From: Luteimonas fraxinea
Lineage (GTDB): Bacteria; Pseudomonadota; Gammaproteobacteria; Xanthomonadales; Xanthomonadaceae
DNA length: 64,000 nt
Assembly (NCBI RefSeq): GCF_021233355.1
Contig: NZ_CP089507.1
Span: 124,001 to 188,000 of the forward strand
Direction: 5' to 3'
The notes under the pieces: model-generated
Told to the model about the DNA's origin: nothing
The model's input: the letters and a program-made list of their open reading frames with translations, nothing else
The model's database searches: none
Shown here: positions 46,808-55,552 of the stretch, piece by piece
Position numbering within the stretch: position 1 is the stretch's first letter
Layout of the letters: every line of letters starts with the position of its first letter
Translations under genes and position numbers: made by a program

Positions 46808-48103
46808 CTAGCGCCCGGCCGGCACATCACCCGGCGCGTCATCGCGCGGCAGCGTCCACAGCGCGATGAAACTCAGCACCGCCGCGCCGGCGAGATACCA
46901 ACCCACTGATGCGAGCCCATGCCGCTCGCCCAGCCAGGTCGCGATGTACGGCGCCAGCGATGCACCGAAGATGCCAGCCAGATTGAACGCCAGCGACGCG
47001 CCGGTATAGCGCACCGCAGTCGGGAATTGCTCGGCCAGCAGCGTGCCGACCGGGCCGTAGGTCAGGCCCATGAGTCCAAGCCCGATCATCAGGAAGGCAA
47101 GCGTCGCAATGTGGCTGTCGGCGACGAACAGCGGCGCGAAGCACAGGCCGAACACCACGATGCCGGCGCTGGCGATCAGCATCGCGCGGCGGCGGCCGAA
47201 GCGGTCGGCATACAGCGCGGAGATCGGGATCGTCGCCGCGAAACAGACCACGCCGGCGAGTTGCAGCATCAGGAAATGCTCGCGGGAATAGCCGAGCTGC
47301 GAGGTGCCCCAGCTCAGCGCGAACACCGTCATCAGATAGAACAGCACGAAGGTCGCCAATGCGAGCATCGTGCCGGCGACGACGCCGCGCCACTGGTTGA
47401 CCAGTACTTCCTGCATCGGCAGGCGCACGCGCGCGCCCTTGTCGAGCACCTTCTGGAAATCCGGTGTTTCGGTGATGCGCAGGCGCACCCAGAGGCCAAC
47501 GAGCACCAGCACCGCGCTGGCCAGGAACGGAATGCGCCAGCCCCAGGCGAAGAACGCGTCGTCGCTCATCACCTCGGTCAGCACGAGGAAGATCGCCGTC
47601 GACAGGAAGAACCCGAGCGGCGCACCGAGCTGCGGAAACATGCCGTACCAGGCCCGTTTGCCGGGCGGCGCGTTCTCGGTGGCCAGCAGCACTGCCCCGC
47701 CCCACTCGCCGCCCAGGCCCAGGCCCTGTCCGAACCGGCACAGCGCGAGCAGCAGCGGCGCGGCGACACCGATCTGCGCATAGGTCGGCAGCAGGCCGAT
47801 GACGACCGTCGAGATGCCCATCGTCAGCAGCGCCGCAACCAGCGTCGCCTTGCGGCCGACGCGATCGCCGTAATGGCCGAACACCGCCGAGCCGATGGGA
47901 CGTGCGAAGAACGCAAGCGCGAATGTCGCCAGTGACTGGAGCGTGGCCGATGCGGGATCGGCCGACGGGAAGAACAGCTTCGGGAACACCAGCACCGCGG
48001 CGGTCGCGTAGATGTAGAAATCGAAGAATTCGATCGTCGTGCCGATCAGGCTGGCGAACAGCACACGGCCCTTGGCGGGCGCGGTGGCGGCAGGTGCGGT
48101 CAT
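46808..48103 (-). CDS. MFS transporter of the metabolite:H+ symporter (ShiA/ProP-like) family
   Basis: 431 residues, 12 membrane helices. MHS-family signatures are present: IGTTIEFFDFYIYATAAVLVFPKLFFP at the N-terminus, IGSAVFGHYGDRVGRKATL, GEWGGAVLLATENAPPGKRAWYGMFPQLGAPLGF. Relatives carry shikimate, proline/betaine, citrate or alpha-ketoglutarate; the substrate is not determinable. GTTGAAT-like promoter elements are not clear. Confidence 0.92.
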   Translation of the reverse strand: MTAPAATAPAKGRVLFASLIGTTIEFFDFYIYATAAVLVFPKLFFPSADPASATLQSLATFALAFFARPIGSAVFGHYGDRVGRKATLVAALLTMGISTVVIGLLPTYAQIGVAAPLLLALCRFGQGLGLGGEWGGAVLLATENAPPGKRAWYGMFPQLGAPLGFFLSTAIFLVLTEVMSDDAFFAWGWRIPFLASAVLVLVGLWVRLRITETPDFQKVLDKGARVRLPMQEVLVNQWRGVVAGTMLALATFVLFYLMTVFALSWGTSQLGYSREHFLMLQLAGVVCFAATIPISALYADRFGRRRAMLIASAGIVVFGLCFAPLFVADSHIATLAFLMIGLGLMGLTYGPVGTLLAEQFPTAVRYTGASLAFNLAGIFGASLAPYIATWLGERHGLASVGWYLAGAAVLSFIALWTLPRDDAPGDVPAGR

Positions 48104-48270
48104 CGGAATGCGCGAAACGGGGGAACTTCGATTCTGCCAGTCGGGCAGCGGTTCCTCGACCGTTGCGTGCGCAACCTGTCGGATTTACCAACTGTCGCCC
48201 AATCTTTGAGGCGCGCGAATTCCAGCGCCATAGCGCGGGCAGGCCCGACCCGCTGGCAAGAGAAAAGACG

Positions 48271-48299
48271 AAAAAAGGGCCGGTCATCGACCGGCCCTT
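48271..48299 (-). terminator. Rho-independent terminator of the PA2169-like gene
   Basis: Perfect 11-bp stem (48275-48285 with 48289-48299), 3-base loop, followed by a T-run on the minus strand (AAAAAA on plus at 48271-48276). Confidence 0.88.
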
Positions 48300-48326
48300 C
48301 GAGTCACACCAGAACGTGCAGCTGGA

Positions 48327-48776
48327 TCAGTGCGCGTTCTTCATCGCGAGCTTGCGGGTGCGCATCACGTCGTGACAGGCACGCACTTCCGGCAGCAGAC
48401 GGACGACGACGTCGCGGGCGGCCGGCGGTGTGTCGGCGTCGCGAGACGCTTCATCGAACGCTTCGAGCAGACGGTCTTCGGACTCTTCGAGTTCGGCAAC
48501 GTAGCCGTATTCCTTGTCGCCCAGCGTCGCACGGACCTTGCCGTACATCTGCTGCATGCTGCCGACGAAGGTGCCGGAATCTTCCGGCTTGCCACCCGCG
48601 GCCTGCACGGCGGCGCTGAGCTCGCTGACGATCTGCGACTTGGTGGTCGCGATGCGTGCGAACAGCGTCTTCAGCTCGGCGTCGTCGACCTTCTGCGCGG
48701 CTTCTTCGTAGAAGTCCTTGCCGTCACGGGCAATGGCGATCAGGTCGTTGAGGGTGTGCGCGGTCTTGTTGGACAT
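48327..48776 (-). CDS. PA2169-family four-helix-bundle protein (DUF2383)
   Basis: 149 residues, helical, ferritin-like in appearance: TLNDLIAIARDGKDFYEEAAQKVDDAELKTLFARIATTKSQIVSEL, then KYGYVAELEESEDRLLEAFDEA and HDVMRTRKLAMKNAH. The family is often stress- or stationary-phase-expressed in Pseudomonas; function unknown. ATG 48776 has GGAGA 7 bases upstream; the longer open frame is not used. A strong terminator follows. Confidence 0.88.
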   Translation of the reverse strand: MSNKTAHTLNDLIAIARDGKDFYEEAAQKVDDAELKTLFARIATTKSQIVSELSAAVQAAGGKPEDSGTFVGSMQQMYGKVRATLGDKEYGYVAELEESEDRLLEAFDEASRDADTPPAARDVVVRLLPEVRACHDVMRTRKLAMKNAH

Positions 48777-49224
48777 TGAGGTTCTCCATTCGGGGGAATC
48801 AGGGGACGGCGTATCGCTGCCGCATCGTCCGTGCGCCTGCCGGACAAAGCCGGTGTCACGGTGCATAACCGGGAGTGCCGTGGCGCGGATCGATGGGACG
48901 CAAGGTATCGATCGAACGGGGAAAGAGGCGTGACGCGCGGGCGACGGTGGCGTGAATGCAGGGCGTGTTCAGCGCGCTCAAGCCGCTGATGCTGAATGCT
49001 CCACGTCGCGTGAGATGACAGCCATCAGGCGCTTTCGCGGGAAAGCTCGGCCGATGCATTCGCATACAAGTTCTCGATCGATGACGATTTTTTCGATGCG
49101 CTCTATCCGTTCTACAGGCCCCGGGATCTGAAGATCAGAATGGGTCGCGACTTGACCAGACGTGCGTCTGTTGAAAGCCGTTGGGATGACAGGTCTGGCG
49201 TTCGCGGGCTACCAAGCTGGCGAA
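48777..49224. other. Gene-free stretch of ~450 bases
   Basis: Between the PA2169-like gene and the S9 peptidase terminator. Apart from the repeat copy at 49153-49190 I see no coding sequence that looks real: the only frames are short, Arg/Ser/Pro-rich, and have no ribosome-binding site. It contains an AT-richer patch (49060-49115). Confidence 0.6.
49153..49190. repeat. Copy 2 of the CAGAC-hairpin repeat
   Basis: 38 bases matching 40978-41015 at 35 positions, including the inner CAGAC-GTGC-GTCTG hairpin and the GTTGAAAGCCG segment. The outer ATCCCGGCG stem is degenerate here. Confidence 0.75.
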
Positions 49225-49256
49225 CAAAAAAGCCGCGCCGGAGACCGGCGCGGCTT
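49225..49256 (-). terminator. Rho-independent terminator of the S9 peptidase gene
   Basis: Perfect 11-bp stem (49231-49241 with 49245-49255) with AGA loop and T6 run on the minus strand; 25 bases after the stop. Confidence 0.88.
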
Positions 49257-49280
49257 CGTGACCTTCGATGCGATTGGAAC

Positions 49281-51329
49281 TCAGCGCTTGGCGCCCTGCT
49301 CCGGCAATGCGTAGTCGATCTCGTACTCGGGCGGCTCGCCGCCCGGGCCTTTGAGATAATGCGTCATCCACTGCATCAGACGCAGCGAATAGTCGTAGCG
49401 CGACGCGCCGCGGCTGTTGCCGTGGCCTTCGCCGGGATACAGCACCAGCCGCACCGGCGCCTGCCCGGCCAGCTGCAGGTAGCGGTACATCATGTAGGAC
49501 TGCATCACCGGCACGCGCGGATCGGCTTCGCCGTGCAGGATCAGCGTCGGCGTGCGCGACTTCTGCGCATGCGTGATCGGGCTGGTCTGACGGTACATCT
49601 CCGGGCTTTCCCACGGCCAGGTCTGCATGTGCACGTTGTACTGCTCGTACGGGATGTCGCCGGTCGTGACCAGACTCGCCTGGTCGGAAATGCCGACGAA
49701 CATCACCGAGGCCGCGAAGCGCTCGCTGTAGTAGGTGGCGCCCCAGGCACTGGCGTAGCCACCGTAGGAACCGCCGGTGATGCCGACCTTGTCACGGTCC
49801 ACAAGACCGGTCTCGACCAGATGATTGACACCATCGACGACGTCGTCGAACTCTTCCATGCCCGGACGGCCATGACCGAGCTTGGAAAACGCGACACCAC
49901 GGCCGGTGCTCGAGCGGTAGTTCGGGAAGAACGACGCGAAGCCCTGCGCGGCCGCGACCTGCGCCGGCTGCGAATACGCGTTGAGCCACGCGTTGGAGAA
50001 ATGCGACTCCGGACCGCCGTGCACGACCAGGATCAACGGCACGCGCGCGTTGCCGCGGCGCTCCAGCGGATGCACCAGCAGGCCTTCGAGTTCGAGCCCG
50101 TCACGCGCGGTGTAGCGCACGACTTCCTGACGCGCGAGACGCACATCCTTGAGCCACGGATTGCTGTCGGTCAGCCGGCGCGCTTCGCTCGCGCCCGAAG
50201 CCAGATGGAACACTTCGGACGGATGCGTGGGATCGCTGCCGACCAGGGCGATGTCGCCGCGCGGCGACAGGCTCAGGCCCATGTGCACCGGGCCGCCTGC
50301 AGCCAGCACCGTGCGCGGATTGCCGCCATCGACCTGGATCTCGCCGATCCGGCTCTGCACGCCTTCATGGCTGAGGAACACCAGGGTCGTCGCGTCGCGC
50401 CAGGCGACACCGCGCACGTGGCCTTCGAGGCCGGGCAGCAGGTCGCGCTGCGAACCGCCGTCGCGACCGACCACGGTAAGGCGGCCTTCGCTGGGATCGT
50501 TCTTGTCTTCGGCGGAAATGATCGCCAGATGCGCGCCGTCCGGGCTCCAGGCCAGGTCGCCGAGCTTGCCGGGATTGTCGACGCGGCCGAGTTCGCGGCC
50601 TTCGACCGAATAGATGCGCACGCGCGCCTCGACCATGGTGTCGTCGGTCAGCTGGCGCGGTGTGACCACAACGGCCAGACGATCGCCGGCAGGGCTCCAC
50701 CGCACCGCCTGCACGCTGCCTTCGATGGCGATACGACGCGGCTCGGCCTCGCTGCCGAGCTCGGCGATCCACAGTTCGACCGGGCGCCAGTCTTCCTCGT
50801 AGACCTTCTGCGAGAAGCCCTTGTCGCGCAGCGCCTTGCGCGCGTCGCTCTCGCGCTGCGCCGACAGCACCGCGGCGCGTTGGCCATCCGGCGACAGGTC
50901 GTAGCTGGAGATGTCGCCAGCGAGCTTCGCCACGCGGGTTGACTCGCCGCCGCGCAGCGGAATCGTGTACAGGCCGCGGGTCTCGTCACCTTCGCGCTTG
51001 GACAGATACGCCACGCGCTGGCCATCGGGCAGCCAGCGCGGCGATGCCACATCGACCTTGCCGGTGATGAAGCCGCGACTATTGTTGTTGCGGTCGACGA
51101 CGTGCAACTCGGTCCGCGCCGGACCATCGGGATCGACGCCGAGCGTGCGCGGCATCGACAGGATGTACGCGACTTCCTGACCATCGGGGCTGATCTGCGC
51201 CTGGGTGACGGCGCGCGTCTGCGCGACCTGTTCGAGCGTCATCCCGCCCGTCTTCGTGGCCGCGCCCGCGAGCGGCGCGCCGGTTGCCAGCACGAGCGCG
51301 CAGGCTAGAGTCCAGATCCATCGTTGCAT
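49281..51329 (-). CDS. Exported S9-family prolyl oligopeptidase-type peptidase
   Basis: 682 residues: signal peptide (MQRWIWTLACALVLATGAPLAGA), a TolB-like beta-propeller with repeated SPDG motifs (ISPDGQEVAYI, LSPDGQRAAVL, WSPDGAHLAII), and a C-terminal alpha/beta hydrolase domain from ~residue 440. Catalytic Ser is in GITGGSYGGYASAW, Asp in LHGEADPRVPVMQ, His in GEGHGNSR. Similar xanthomonad enzymes are dipeptidyl- or acylaminoacyl-peptidases; specificity is inferred. GGGGAA precedes ATG 51329. Confidence 0.93.
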   Translation of the reverse strand: MQRWIWTLACALVLATGAPLAGAATKTGGMTLEQVAQTRAVTQAQISPDGQEVAYILSMPRTLGVDPDGPARTELHVVDRNNNSRGFITGKVDVASPRWLPDGQRVAYLSKREGDETRGLYTIPLRGGESTRVAKLAGDISSYDLSPDGQRAAVLSAQRESDARKALRDKGFSQKVYEEDWRPVELWIAELGSEAEPRRIAIEGSVQAVRWSPAGDRLAVVVTPRQLTDDTMVEARVRIYSVEGRELGRVDNPGKLGDLAWSPDGAHLAIISAEDKNDPSEGRLTVVGRDGGSQRDLLPGLEGHVRGVAWRDATTLVFLSHEGVQSRIGEIQVDGGNPRTVLAAGGPVHMGLSLSPRGDIALVGSDPTHPSEVFHLASGASEARRLTDSNPWLKDVRLARQEVVRYTARDGLELEGLLVHPLERRGNARVPLILVVHGGPESHFSNAWLNAYSQPAQVAAAQGFASFFPNYRSSTGRGVAFSKLGHGRPGMEEFDDVVDGVNHLVETGLVDRDKVGITGGSYGGYASAWGATYYSERFAASVMFVGISDQASLVTTGDIPYEQYNVHMQTWPWESPEMYRQTSPITHAQKSRTPTLILHGEADPRVPVMQSYMMYRYLQLAGQAPVRLVLYPGEGHGNSRGASRYDYSLRLMQWMTHYLKGPGGEPPEYEIDYALPEQGAKR

Positions 51330-51450
51330 TCGGTGTTCCCCGTGAACGGTTGCAGTCGACCGGCGACTTTGCAGGGGAATGGACCGGGGTGCAATGTCGC
51401 GGCGGGCACCCGCCAGTGTCAGCCGCGCCTGACGTTGGTGTCCGCATCCC

Positions 51451-51578
51451 GTCATCCCGGCGAAAGCCGGGATCCAGTGACTTCGAGGCGATGTAGCCGA
51501 GGGTTACTGACCTGGAGCGGTACCGCACGGTGCCGGGTACGCGGCACGTCGCTGGATCCCGGCTTTCGCCGGGACGAC
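51451..51578. repeat. Inverted pair of 27-bp ATCCCGGC...GCCGGGAT repeats
   Basis: Element 1 at 51451-51477 (GTCATCCCGGCGAAAGCCGG...) and its reverse complement at 51552-51578 agree at 26 of 27 bases. Each is itself a hairpin (ATCCCGGC-GAAA-GCCGGGAT). The second is followed by TTTTTTT on the plus strand. The core is shared with the outer stem of the 40.9-kb repeat. Confidence 0.8.
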
Positions 51579-51601
51579 GGTTTTTTTGCTCCGGGTATGG
51601 T

Positions 51602-52399
51602 CTACCGCCCCCTCACCGTCCGATGCCGCACCATCCGCACCGCGATCCGCGGGAACACTTCTGGCAACAACGACCGCACCGAAATCGGCACGCGCGTCGT
51701 CAGTGCTTCGGCGTCGAGCGCCGGCAACGCACCCCGCCACGCGAATGCGACGCGATTGCTCATCTTCGGTTCGTCGACGACCAGCACGTGATCGGCACCG
51801 AACGCAGCGCGCAGTTTCTCCAGGTGCGTTTCAGGATCGCGCACGTAGAGGTTGCAGGCCATGACGCCGGATGCAGTCAGCGCATCGCGACAGGCGTCGT
51901 AGAACGCCTGCGTGGACAATTCCGCAGGAATGCCGTGTTCGTCGTAGCCGTCGACCAGCAGCACATCGAACTGGCCGCGGCGCTCCATAACGAAACGCAC
52001 GCCGTCATCGACGACCACCGACAGCCGCGCATCGTCGTCCGGAATACCGAACGCGCCGCGCAAGGCGACCACATGCGGATTGTTCTCGACCGCTTCGATA
52101 CGTGTGCCCGCCAGCTGCCGGTACGCGAACTTCGCCTGCGAGCCGCCACCGAGGCCGACCATGCCGAGCACCGCAGGCGCCGGTTGCCACAGCAGTGCGG
52201 CAAACATCGTGCGGGTGTAGTCGATCAGCAGACGGTCGGGATCGTTGCCGACCATGCGGCTCTGCGTCTGCCGGCGCACGAATTGCAACGACACGAATCC
52301 CTCGTGCTCGCGCACGTAGGGCTTGCGTGGGCCGGAGCCGCCGCCGCGCAAACGGTCCATCCAGCGACCCAGCAGGCCGCGTTCCTTCGTGTCCGTCAT
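51602..52399 (-). CDS. Spermidine synthase-like (SpeE-fold) methyltransferase-domain protein
   Basis: 265 residues with the Rossmann core of polyamine aminopropyltransferases: GMVGLGGGSQAKFAYRQL, RIEAVENNPHVVALRGAFG, ARLSVVVDDGVRFV and FDVLLVDGYDEHGIPAELS. The canonical GGGDG and the N-terminal substrate-lid domain are altered or shortened, so true spermidine synthesis is uncertain. It starts 5 bases after the 5'-nucleotidase stop. Confidence 0.8.
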   Translation of the reverse strand: MTDTKERGLLGRWMDRLRGGGSGPRKPYVREHEGFVSLQFVRRQTQSRMVGNDPDRLLIDYTRTMFAALLWQPAPAVLGMVGLGGGSQAKFAYRQLAGTRIEAVENNPHVVALRGAFGIPDDDARLSVVVDDGVRFVMERRGQFDVLLVDGYDEHGIPAELSTQAFYDACRDALTASGVMACNLYVRDPETHLEKLRAAFGADHVLVVDEPKMSNRVAFAWRGALPALDAEALTTRVPISVRSLLPEVFPRIAVRMVRHRTVRGR

Positions 52400-52404
52400 C
52401 GTGC

Positions 52405-53310
52405 TCAGCGGTTCGACCAGCCGTGCGGCACATGGCCGGCGGCGACGTGCGGGCGCGCGGAATCGATGTTGTGCTGCGAATCGTCGAAGAAGATGTCGGC
52501 GCCGAATGCGTCGAGGAACGGGCCCTTCGGCCGTCCGCCGAGGAACAGCGCTTCGTCCAGACGCACGCCCCAGGCGCGCAGCGTACGGATCACGCGTTCG
52601 TGCGCGGGCGCCGAGCGTGCAGTGACCAGCGCGGTACGGATCGGTGCGTCCTTGCCGGCCGGATACGCGGCCTGCAGGTCGTGCAGCGCGGCCAGGAAAC
52701 CGCGAAACGGGCCGCCGGTCATCTCCTCGCGCGCGCGGTCACGCTCGTGCTTGTGGAATGCGTCGAGCCCGCTCTCCTGCGACAGGCGCTCACCCTCGTC
52801 GCCGAAGATCACTGCGTCGCCGTCAAACGCGATCCGCAACTGGTCGTTGCGATGCGCCGGTGCGCGCGCCGGGATGATCGTCGCGGCAGCGATGCCGTTC
52901 TCCAGTGCGCGCCGCACCGAGTCCGGATTCGCCGACAGGAACAGCTGGGTGCCGAATGGCTTGATGTAGGGCCAGGTCGGCTCGCCGGAGGTGAAGGTCG
53001 CGCGGGTGATGCCCAGGTTGTGATGCTGGATCGAGTTGAAGATGCGCAGTCCACTGTCGGCGGAGTTGCGCGACAGCAGGATCACCTCGACGTGCGGCGC
53101 ATCGGGCGGCGCGTCGATGTTCAAGGCCAGCAGCTTGCGCACCAGCGGGAACGCGATGCCGGGCTCGAGGACATCGTCCTCGTGGGCACGCTGGTGCTCG
53201 GCATAGGCCTCGATGCCTTCGGACTCGAACACCGCATGGCTGTCCTCGAGATCGAACAGGGCGCGCGTGGTGATCGCGACGGTGAGCGTGGGAACGGACA
53301 GATCGGGCAT
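52405..53310 (-). CDS. 5'-nucleotidase (PF06189 family)
   Basis: 301 residues resembling the bacterial cytosolic 5'-nucleotidase family: LTVAITTRALFDLEDSHAVFESEGIEAYAEHQ at the N-terminus, VEVILLSRNSADSGLRIFNSIQHH, then DQLRIAFDGDAVIFGDEGERLSQ (metal-binding aspartates) and ADIFFDDSQHNID. It should dephosphorylate nucleoside 5'-monophosphates. ATG 53310; the longer upstream frame is a shadow. Confidence 0.88.
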   Translation of the reverse strand: MPDLSVPTLTVAITTRALFDLEDSHAVFESEGIEAYAEHQRAHEDDVLEPGIAFPLVRKLLALNIDAPPDAPHVEVILLSRNSADSGLRIFNSIQHHNLGITRATFTSGEPTWPYIKPFGTQLFLSANPDSVRRALENGIAAATIIPARAPAHRNDQLRIAFDGDAVIFGDEGERLSQESGLDAFHKHERDRAREEMTGGPFRGFLAALHDLQAAYPAGKDAPIRTALVTARSAPAHERVIRTLRAWGVRLDEALFLGGRPKGPFLDAFGADIFFDDSQHNIDSARPHVAAGHVPHGWSNR

Positions 53311-53499
53311 GGCGGATCGCAGGTCGATGAGGGCGGCGGCGTCCGGCGAGGCATCGACGGCGCGTAGACCGTGAAGCGACCGGAACGGCCTGCGCGAATT
53401 ATGCGCGATCCCGGCATACGGGCCCCTGACCAACGGCACTGGGCCGCATCCACGCGCAGGCGCAGCGTGGGTCGCAGTCCGCGCCACGAGGAATACGCC

Positions 53500-54615
53500 A
53501 TGTCCCTGGTCCGCCTGTGTGCCCTCGCCCTGATTGCGTTGCCGCTGTATGCGGGCGCCGTTCCGCCGGATGATGATCCCAACGCGGAAGCACGCGGCAT
53601 CGTCGGCGAGCTGCAGCGCATCGTCGCGCCGACCGGCGTGCAGGAAACGCACACCGTGCGGATCGGCGGCATCGACCAGGTGATCACGGTGCGCGGCATG
53701 GATCGCACGAATCCGATCCTGCTCTACGTCCACGGTGGACCCGCTGCGCCGATGATGCCGGCTTCGTGGACCTTCCAGAAGCCGTGGGAGGACTACTTCA
53801 CTGTCGTGCAGTGGGACCAGCGCGCTGCCGGGCGCACGCTGCGGGCGAATGATGCGGATGCGGTCGCGCCGACGATCGCGATCGACCGCTACGTCGGTGA
53901 CGCGATCGAACTCATCGACTGGCTGCGCACCACATACGGCAAGCGCAAGGTGATCCTGGTCGGCCACAGCTGGGGCAGCGTGATCGGCATGCGCGTGCTG
54001 GCGGAAAAACCCGAATGGCTGCACGCCTATGTCGGCATCGGCCAGATCATCCATCCCTGGACCGACGAGACCATCGGCTACGCGCATGCGCTCGACGCCG
54101 CGCGCCGCGAGGACAACGACACCGCGGTGCGCGAACTCGAAGCGCTGGCGCCCTACCCCGGCACCGATCTACGCAACGGTCGCATCGACGCCCAGCGCAA
54201 ATGGGTCATCCATTACGGCGGCCACAGCGCATACCGCGACAATTCCGACTACTACTTCCGCGCGCAGCGGCTGTCGCCCGATTACACGCCCGACGACCGC
54301 CGCGCGATTGCTGCCGGCAGCGCGCTCACACTCGACCGCATTCTCGGCCAATGGCGCAGCGTCGATTTCCGCGGCCTGCGCCGCGTGCAGGCGCCGGTGG
54401 TGATGCTGCTCGGCCGACACGACTTCACCACGCCCTCGCAGCCGGTCGCCGACTGGATCGCCGCCGTGGATGCACCGTTCAAGCATGCGACGTGGTTCGA
54501 ACACTCGGCGCATTTCGCACCGATCGAGGAGCCGGGTCGCACCCTGATGACGCTGGTGCAACGCGTGCGCCCGCTCGCGGTGGCTGCAGGCGACGGCAAA
54601 GCGCTGGTCGACTGA
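53500..54615 (+). CDS. Exported alpha/beta hydrolase, proline iminopeptidase-like
   Basis: 371 residues with an N-terminal signal peptide (SLVRLCALALIALPLYAGA). The hydrolase has LLYVHGGPAAP (oxyanion HGGP), nucleophile elbow VGHSWGSVIG, Asp in LGRHDFTTP and His in EHSAHFAPIEEP. Members cleave N-terminal prolines or small esters; no lid features point to a substrate. GAGGAA 8 bases before ATG 53500. It is convergent with nadK, 6 bases apart. Confidence 0.88.
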   Translation: MSLVRLCALALIALPLYAGAVPPDDDPNAEARGIVGELQRIVAPTGVQETHTVRIGGIDQVITVRGMDRTNPILLYVHGGPAAPMMPASWTFQKPWEDYFTVVQWDQRAAGRTLRANDADAVAPTIAIDRYVGDAIELIDWLRTTYGKRKVILVGHSWGSVIGMRVLAEKPEWLHAYVGIGQIIHPWTDETIGYAHALDAARREDNDTAVRELEALAPYPGTDLRNGRIDAQRKWVIHYGGHSAYRDNSDYYFRAQRLSPDYTPDDRRAIAAGSALTLDRILGQWRSVDFRGLRRVQAPVVMLLGRHDFTTPSQPVADWIAAVDAPFKHATWFEHSAHFAPIEEPGRTLMTLVQRVRPLAVAAGDGKALVD

Positions 54616-54621
54616 CGCCGC

Positions 54622-55410
54622 TCAGACCACGAACTGCTCGCTGAGGATGCGTTCTTCGAGATTGTGTTCGGCGTCGAACAGCAGGGTCACGGTGCGCTCA
54701 CGGGATTCACGGATCGTGACCTCGACGACATCGCGCACTTCGTGCGAATCGGCGGTCACGCTGACCGGGCGCTTGTAGGGATCGAGCACGCGGAAGCGCA
54801 CTTCGGTCTCCGCGCGCAGGATCGCGCCACGCCAGCGACGCGGGCGGAACGGTGCGATCGGCGTCAATGCGACGACGCCTGCGCCGAGCGGCAGGATCGG
54901 TCCGTGCGCGGAGAAGTTGTAGGCGGTACTGCCGGCCGCGGTCGACAGGATCACGCCATCGGCGACGAGTTCCTCGAGGCGGGTCACGCCGTTGAGATCG
55001 ATCTGCAGATGCGCGGCCTGGCGCGTCTGCCGCAGCAGTGCGACCTCGTTGTAGGCGAGCGAGGTGACCGTCGCGCCCGACTCGGTCTCGGTGCGCATTT
55101 CCAGCGGACGCAGCACGGCGGGCTCGGCCGCCGCGATGCGCGCCAACAGATCGGAGCCCGACGCGGGATCGTCCTGCCGGTAGTGATTCATCAGAAAACC
55201 GACGGTCCCCAGCTTCATGCCGTAGACCGGTTTGCCGAGCTGTCCATGGCGATGCAGCGTTTGCAGCATGAAGCCGTCCCCGCCGAGCGGGACCAGCACG
55301 TCGGCAGCTTCGGGTTCGCACTGCCCGTGCAGGCCCGTCAGCACCGACAGGGCGCGTTGCGCCTCGTCGGCCTGGCTGGCAATGAAAGCGATACGGGGCG
55401 TTGCGGTCAT
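54622..55410 (-). CDS. nadK: NAD kinase
   Basis: ATP-dependent kinase making NADP. 262 residues with the catalytic GGDG motif ([13 protein letters not shown]), the NE/D element ([10 protein letters not shown]), and the Gly-rich [21 protein letters not shown] segment. It is somewhat shorter than E. coli NadK (292), as in alphaproteobacteria and xanthomonads. ATG 55410; no Shine-Dalgarno is evident. Confidence 0.95.
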   Translation of the reverse strand: MTATPRIAFIASQADEAQRALSVLTGLHGQCEPEAADVLVPLGGDGFMLQTLHRHGQLGKPVYGMKLGTVGFLMNHYRQDDPASGSDLLARIAAAEPAVLRPLEMRTETESGATVTSLAYNEVALLRQTRQAAHLQIDLNGVTRLEELVADGVILSTAAGSTAYNFSAHGPILPLGAGVVALTPIAPFRPRRWRGAILRAETEVRFRVLDPYKRPVSVTADSHEVRDVVEVTIRESRERTVTLLFDAEHNLEERILSEQFVV

Positions 55411-55552
55411 CGGCGGGCCGGTGCGTGAACGTCGGCGCGCAGCTTAGCGCAGGCGCTGTATCGGGATGTCGCGTATCCGGCAACCCCCATCCGATCCCAC
55501 TCGGCATGCGAGCGGGATCGGCGTGGCGGATGCCCGCCTGCGGAACGCAGCG

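Noticed and set aside
48856..49065. 69-codon frame in the gap after the PA2169-like gene
   Set aside because: Composition Arg/Ser/Pro-rich, no Shine-Dalgarno, no recognisable fold.
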